DNA of 34,337 nt from an uncultured Oscillospiraceae bacterium (GTDB lineage: Bacteria > Bacillota > Clostridia > Oscillospirales > Oscillospiraceae), in the NCBI GenBank assembly GCA_902497145.1, contig CABVDR010000026.1, forward strand, positions 1 through 34,337, in the 5' to 3' direction. A model generated the notes under the pieces. It searched no databases. It saw nothing but the letters and a program-made list of their open reading frames with translations, and was not told the origin of the DNA. This document shows, piece after piece, positions 30,447 to 34,337 of this stretch (the stretch's first letter is position 1; the number at the start of each line of letters is the position of its first letter). The translations under genes were made by a program, and so were the position numbers.

Positions 30447-31843
30447 AACAAACTTCCGCCTCGGCCAAGCAGACAGCGGCCCAGATCCTGGAGCTGACCC
30501 GGCGGCGGCTGGCCCAGGAGATCCCGGCCCTGATGCTGCCCCTGTACCTTTTTCGGGATCAGCCTATTGAGAAGCCCATCCCTCCCTCCACCGACGGCGC
30601 TGCCCTCTTCTACTGTCCCCAGCAGCTGATTGCCGACTTTAAGGCAGACCGCAACCTGCCGGCCCGGCAGCTGGTCCATGTGCTGCTCCACTGCCTGCTG
30701 GGGCATTTGCCTCAGCGGCGGGGGGTCAAGCGCCTCCCCCTCTTTGACGCTCTGGCCGACTGCCGGGTGCAGGCCATCATGGACCAGCTGCTTCCCAGGC
30801 TGAAGGTGCCAGAGGAGAGAGAGGAGGACGGGCTTCCCATCTTTCCCTGGACCCGGCTTCTGGAGGACGAACCCAACTTCAACCGGCCCATGCCCCAGAT
30901 GTATCGGGCTATCCGGGAGGACTGGGACTTGATGGGCAAAGCGCTGAACAAGCGGGCTTCCTGCGTGCTGGACGATCACGACCTATGGAACCCTGCGGTG
31001 GCGGCTGGGGCCGGAGCCGGAGGGGAAGGCGGAGAGAGCGGGAAAGAAAGCCGGTCCAGCCTTGGCCTTGGTCAGGGCGCCGGGCAGCCGGTTCCGGACT
31101 GGCAGGCGGTGATGAAGAGCCTGGTGGACCAGAACCCGGGGAGCGGGTGGGGCGCGCTGCCCGGCGTTCTGCGGGAGGCCTTCTGTCCCGCGGAGGAGAA
31201 CCAGATCACCTACCGAGACTTTCTCCGCCGCTTTGCCTGTCCCCGGGAGCGGCTGCTCACCGACCCGGACGGTCTGGACTCCCGCTGGTACTGCCTGGGG
31301 TTGGAGTTCTATGGAGATATCCCCCTCATCGAGCCCCCCGAGCTCAGTGAGCCCCCAGCCCCTGACCAGCTGGTCATCGCCATGGATACCTCCGGCTCCT
31401 GTGAGGGGGAGGTGGCACGACGCTTTCTCCGGGAAACCCTGAACCTGCTGCGGGACGTCTCCGCCGGGGCCAGGCGCTTTCAGGTGCTGCTGCTCCAATG
31501 CGATGCCCAGATCCAGCAGGAGGTATGGCTGGAGTCGGCCGACCAGATGGACACGCTGGAGGAGGTGTTTGAACCTCGTGGGTTTGGGGGCACCGACTTT
31601 CGCCCGGTTTTTCGTCGGGTGGAGCAGCTGCGGGAGGAGGGGAAGCTCTCCCGGGTCCAGGGACTGCTGTACCTGTCCGATGGCTGGGGGCACTACCCCG
31701 ACACGCCGCCAGATTACCCCACGGCCTTTCTTATCCCTGGGGAGGAGCGAAATGGCTGGTTTTCCCAACCGTCCCGGCCTTCCTGGTTGACTACGTTATA
31801 TTTGGATCCCAATGAATTTACCGTCGAGGAGGCGTCAAAATGA
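30443..31843 (+). CDS. DUF2201-type protein: degenerate metallopeptidase-like domain plus vWA domain
   Basis: A 466-residue protein. The N-terminal 120 residues match the putative metallopeptidase domain of DUF2201 proteins, but the zinc motif H-E-x-x-H reads His79-Val-Leu-Leu-His83 with His88 following, so the catalytic Glu is missing. A Gly/Glu-rich linker (about 188-215) leads to a vWA-like domain whose metal site is intact: Asp315-x-Ser317-x-Ser319 ('DTSGS'), Thr384 ('GGTDF') and Asp413 ('LSDGW'). vWA proteins of this kind act with a MoxR AAA+ ATPase, whose gene follows with an ATGA overlap and GAGGAGG site. Together they would form a MoxR-vWA chaperone-like pair. The metallopeptidase part may now be only a binding domain. 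Confidence 0.87.
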   Translation: MKQTSASAKQTAAQILELTRRRLAQEIPALMLPLYLFRDQPIEKPIPPSTDGAALFYCPQQLIADFKADRNLPARQLVHVLLHCLLGHLPQRRGVKRLPLFDALADCRVQAIMDQLLPRLKVPEEREEDGLPIFPWTRLLEDEPNFNRPMPQMYRAIREDWDLMGKALNKRASCVLDDHDLWNPAVAAGAGAGGEGGESGKESRSSLGLGQGAGQPVPDWQAVMKSLVDQNPGSGWGALPGVLREAFCPAEENQITYRDFLRRFACPRERLLTDPDGLDSRWYCLGLEFYGDIPLIEPPELSEPPAPDQLVIAMDTSGSCEGEVARRFLRETLNLLRDVSAGARRFQVLLLQCDAQIQQEVWLESADQMDTLEEVFEPRGFGGTDFRPVFRRVEQLREEGKLSRVQGLLYLSDGWGHYPDTPPDYPTAFLIPGEERNGWFSQPSRPSWLTTLYLDPNEFTVEEASK

Positions 31844-33321
31844 AACTTCAGACTGTGGAGACTGTTACCATTACTCAAGCGAAAGACACCATCGCCCAGG
31901 CCGCCCGGATCTACTTTGCCCGGGACCGCCAGGGCCGCTACCGGGTGGAGCGCCGCCGGGCCAGGCCCCTGTGCCTCATGGGCCCGGCGGGAGTGGGCAA
32001 GACGGAGGTGGTGCGCCAGGTGGCCCGGGAACAGGGCCTGGCCTTTCTCTCCTACTCCATTACCCACCACACCCGCCAGTCGGCCATCGGCCTGCCCCGG
32101 CTGGTGGACGGCACGGTGGAGGGCCGCCGAGTGTCCATGACCGAGTACACCATGAGCGAGATCGTGGCCCAGGTCTACCGCACCATGGAGGACACCGGCA
32201 AGACGGAGGGCATTCTCTTCCTGGACGAGTTCAACTGCGCCAGCGAGTCCCTGCGGCCCATCCTGCTCCAGCTCCTTCAGGACAAGTCCTTCGGCCCCCA
32301 CGCCATCCCCGACGGCTGGATGCTGGTGCTGGCGGGCAACCCCACCGAGTATAACCGGGCAGCCAGCGAGCTGGACCCGGTCACTGCCGACCGGCTGCGC
32401 ATGGTCCACATCCGGCCAGACTACGCCGCCTGGCTGCCCTACGCTAAGAAGAAGGGGGTCCATCCGGTGATCCTCTCCTACCTCAAGGACCACCGGGACC
32501 ACTTCTACCTGTGCCGCGCCGACGGCGCTCAGGGCACTGCCCTGGTCACCGCCCGGGCCTGGGAGGACCTGTCGGTGATGCTCACCTGCCTGGAGGAGAC
32601 GGGGGAGCAGGTTGACCTTCCCCTGGTGGCCCAGTACCTCCAGTCCGGTGAGGTGGCCCGGGGCTTTTACCAGTACTGCGCCCAGTATCAGACCATGGTG
32701 GCCTCCGGACTGCTGGAGGATGCCCTGAACCGGGGAGAGATGGCGGTGAGCGCCCTGTCCCGGATGGACTTTAACCAGGCCTGGAACCTGGTCAGCGCTC
32801 TGGTACGGCGCACGGAGACCCTGTGCATGGAGGCCCTGGAACAGGCGGTCACCGAGCTGGTGGCGCAGGCGACCCTGCAGCCCCTGCTGGAGGACGAGAA
32901 AAAGGAAAATGTCCAGGCTCTGTTTGACGCCGCCGCCCAGACCGACGACCTCCCCGCCAGGCAGTTTTTGGAGGACTGCGTCCCTCTGGTTCAGGCCGGA
33001 GACTGGATGGCCGTCCGGGAGCAGTTGGCCCTGAAGCTGTCCATTCCCCGGCTGGACGCCCTCCAGCAGGCGGTGGACGCGGTGGAGGCGGTGTCCTATG
33101 TGTGCCGGACCGCTCTGGAGGGCAAGCCCCACCTGGAGTATCTGGTCAACTGCTTCCAGGAGAGTGAGGCCATTGCCCATGTGATCGGCCAGTGGGAGAC
33201 CCCGGAATTTGTTGCCCTGACGGACACGTACTACTTAGACCCGGAGGAGGAGGGGGACGAGCTGTTCCGGTCCCTCCAGGATCCCGACGACCCCGATGAC
33301 GGGGAGAAGGAGGCTGTATGA
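31840..33321 (+). CDS. MoxR-type AAA+ ATPase
   Basis: A 493-residue AAA+ protein of the MoxR/AAA_5 class. Walker A is 'GPAGVGKT' (48-55), Walker B 'ILFLDEFN' (Asp129, Glu130), sensor 1 'LAGNP' (Asn167), and 'ELDPVTADRLRMVHI' has the arginine-finger region. The C-terminal 250 residues are helical and acidic at the end, with no recognised domain. MoxR ATPases remodel or activate protein complexes together with a vWA protein, here encoded directly before and overlapping by ATGA. The downstream gene also overlaps by ATGA, so three products are made in close stoichiometry. No enzyme needing metal insertion is nearby, so the classical cofactor-maturation role is not indicated. Confidence 0.9.
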   Translation: MKLQTVETVTITQAKDTIAQAARIYFARDRQGRYRVERRRARPLCLMGPAGVGKTEVVRQVAREQGLAFLSYSITHHTRQSAIGLPRLVDGTVEGRRVSMTEYTMSEIVAQVYRTMEDTGKTEGILFLDEFNCASESLRPILLQLLQDKSFGPHAIPDGWMLVLAGNPTEYNRAASELDPVTADRLRMVHIRPDYAAWLPYAKKKGVHPVILSYLKDHRDHFYLCRADGAQGTALVTARAWEDLSVMLTCLEETGEQVDLPLVAQYLQSGEVARGFYQYCAQYQTMVASGLLEDALNRGEMAVSALSRMDFNQAWNLVSALVRRTETLCMEALEQAVTELVAQATLQPLLEDEKKENVQALFDAAAQTDDLPARQFLEDCVPLVQAGDWMAVREQLALKLSIPRLDALQQAVDAVEAVSYVCRTALEGKPHLEYLVNCFQESEAIAHVIGQWETPEFVALTDTYYLDPEEEGDELFRSLQDPDDPDDGEKEAV

Positions 33322-34337
33322 ACCAGATCCAGACCGCCCGGGAGGGGGCGCCCCGCCCCAATCCCCGGCCAATTCCTACTTGTCTCCCCGCCCGGCTGTG
33401 TTCCCTGCCCGGCGTGCCCCGGGACAAGCTGGCCTATACGCCCCTGCCCTCCAAGGAGCGCAGTCCCCGCAGCCTGCTGAGACAGTTTTGTGCTGCTCCC
33501 CAGTTTGCGGGGATCGATCCCAAGACGTTGCTTTCCCAGCGGCGGGGCGGCCTGGGCGTGATCCTGCTTACCCAGGACGACTACTGCGCCCGCCAGGCCG
33601 CTATGTACCTCACCGCTCTGCTGTTGGGAATGGTAAAAAAGGCGCAGCCCGCAGAGCCGGAGCTGCCGGACGCCCTGGCGTGGCTGGAGGAAAACGAGGG
33701 CCCGGACCTGAAGCGGGCCATGCTGGTGGCCTCTCCCAGCCTGCTGGACCCCACTCTGGGGAATGAGAGCCGCTGGGACAGAGAGATTCCGGTGAAACTG
33801 GATGCCGCCTCTGCCCTGCTGGTGACCGCTCCGGACGGGCCGGTGCTGTCCCGACGACTCATAGAGACCCTGCCTGCTCCCCAGGATCCGGGGTTGGAGG
33901 AGAACCCTAACTGTGTCTTTGTGGCCCTGCATCCCCAGCAGGTGGACCGGGAGCTGGTGGAGGAGCTGCGCTTTTCCTACGGATACCAGGTCTGCCGGGT
34001 GGGCTTGCCAAATCAGGACTACTGGCAGCGCTGCCTGATGGGCTATGTCACCGAGCTGCTGGGGCCTCCTGCCCCGGACTTTGACTCCCGCCAGGTGGTG
34101 GCCGCCCTACGCCGCTACCGGGGAGCGGCCTTTGAGGAGACCGACCTGGAGCGGGCGGCGCTGTGGGCGGTGCAGAAGAGCCGGCCGTTGCCAGTCACCA
34201 CCCAGGATCTGATCTTCCCGCCCTTAGCGCTGGAGAGCCGGGGCCGGGAGCAGCTGGAGGCCATGGTGGAGCTGCAGGAGGTAAAGGAGACGGTGAAGCG
34301 GCTGTGCGCCCGCCTGGCCCTGGAACAGCGGCGGGCG
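33318..34337 (+). CDS. Probable second CbxX-like AAA+ protein, N-terminal part (runs off window)
   Basis: The frame is open from ATG 33318 (ATGA overlap with the MoxR gene, GGAGG at 33309-33313) to the last base, giving 340 residues without a stop. No catalytic motif is present yet. The tail segment 'LESRGREQLEAMVELQEVKETVKRLCARLALEQRRA' closely resembles the helix before Walker A in the island's other AAA+ protein ('LVGQKEVERQLRQVVDTLAFQKKRR'), so an AAA+ module probably begins just beyond the window. The first 300 residues ('GGLGVILLTQDDYCARQAAMYLTALLLGM' and others) are not recognised. It extends the vWA-MoxR operon and suggests that more of the system lies to the right. Confidence 0.7.
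   Translation, partial: MNQIQTAREGAPRPNPRPIPTCLPARLCSLPGVPRDKLAYTPLPSKERSPRSLLRQFCAAPQFAGIDPKTLLSQRRGGLGVILLTQDDYCARQAAMYLTALLLGMVKKAQPAEPELPDALAWLEENEGPDLKRAMLVASPSLLDPTLGNESRWDREIPVKLDAASALLVTAPDGPVLSRRLIETLPAPQDPGLEENPNCVFVALHPQQVDRELVEELRFSYGYQVCRVGLPNQDYWQRCLMGYVTELLGPPAPDFDSRQVVAALRRYRGAAFEETDLERAALWAVQKSRPLPVTTQDLIFPPLALESRGREQLEAMVELQEVKETVKRLCARLALEQRRA

Noticed and set aside
32086..32097. I-G-L tripeptide in the MoxR protein (residues 83-85) as a ClpP docking loop
   Set aside because: It lies between Walker A and Walker B in the conserved MoxR core near the pore region, not in the loop after the large AAA+ subdomain used by ClpX or ClpA.
31714..33180. 488-codon minus-strand open frame
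   Set aside because: Antisense to the MoxR gene, whose Walker motifs and ATGA couplings are clear; low-complexity Leu/Gly/His/Gln composition.
23524..34337. Prophage or integrative element
   Set aside because: No integrase, transposase, structural phage gene, tRNA attachment site or flanking direct repeat was seen, and base composition matches the surroundings.
1..34337. CRISPR arrays, tRNA or rRNA genes
   Set aside because: No regularly spaced repeats or recognisable RNA-gene signatures were found by eye; a dedicated search was not possible.

Overview
The window reads as chromosomal DNA of a GC-rich, low-redundancy Firmicute, most likely a gut Clostridium relative of the Oscillospiraceae (Flavonifractor/Lawsonibacter type). 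The support is strong AGGAGG ribosome binding sites before almost every gene, sigma-A-like promoters, GC-rich intrinsic terminators with short T tails, heavy CTG/GCC/GAG codon use, and gene families typical of amino-acid-fermenting Clostridia (glutaminase, AbgT and GltS transporters, cysteine desulfidase, opine-dehydrogenase family). The genus is an inference. I saw no rRNA, tRNA, CRISPR array, transposase or phage gene.

Bases 1 to about 22,200 form a catabolic region for small nitrogen compounds, organised as short operons with their own regulators. A partial N-acyl-D-amino-acid deacylase and a MalY/PatB-like aminotransferase (+) face a three-gene minus-strand operon: Nramp-like transporter, glutaminase, ureohydrolase. 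That operon diverges from an IclR regulator across a perfect inverted repeat. Next come an acyltransferase-3 membrane protein (+) and a minus-strand sigma factor with an anti-sigma-like DUF4367 partner that is split by a frameshift at an A_AAA_AAG heptamer. A creatininase-family / GltS / M20 amidohydrolase operon (-) diverges from a LysR gene interrupted by an in-frame TAA. A nitrilase (+), a CyuA-type cysteine desulfidase (-) with a divergent intact LysR gene (+), an AbgT / creatinase-like M24 / UroD-family operon (-), and an opine-dehydrogenase-family gene (+) complete this part. Several of these enzymes and transporters lack canonical active-site or metal residues (Nramp, ureohydrolase, creatininase, M24), so annotation by family name alone would mislead.

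Bases 22,500-23,400 hold a bacteriohemerythrin domain fused to a CheX-like phosphatase domain.

Bases 23,500 to the right end are the most interesting part: an apparently undescribed AAA+/ClpP/vWA island. It contains a WYL-domain regulator, a CbxX-type AAA+ ATPase whose last three residues are I-G-F, a convergent clpP paralogue with a small membrane-protein gene, two tandem paralogous repeat proteins (one ankyrin-like), and a tightly overlapping DUF2201/vWA - MoxR - AAA-associated set that runs off the end. Four copies of a 17-bp palindromic element (consensus GCTCRNAWAATTTGAGC) sit exactly 12 bp before a TAnnnT -10-like hexamer in front of the AAA+ gene, clpP and both repeat-protein genes. 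This ties the genes on both strands into one regulon, most simply controlled by the WYL protein. My working hypothesis is an inducible protein-remodelling and proteolysis system, possibly for stress or conflict. The function is unproven.
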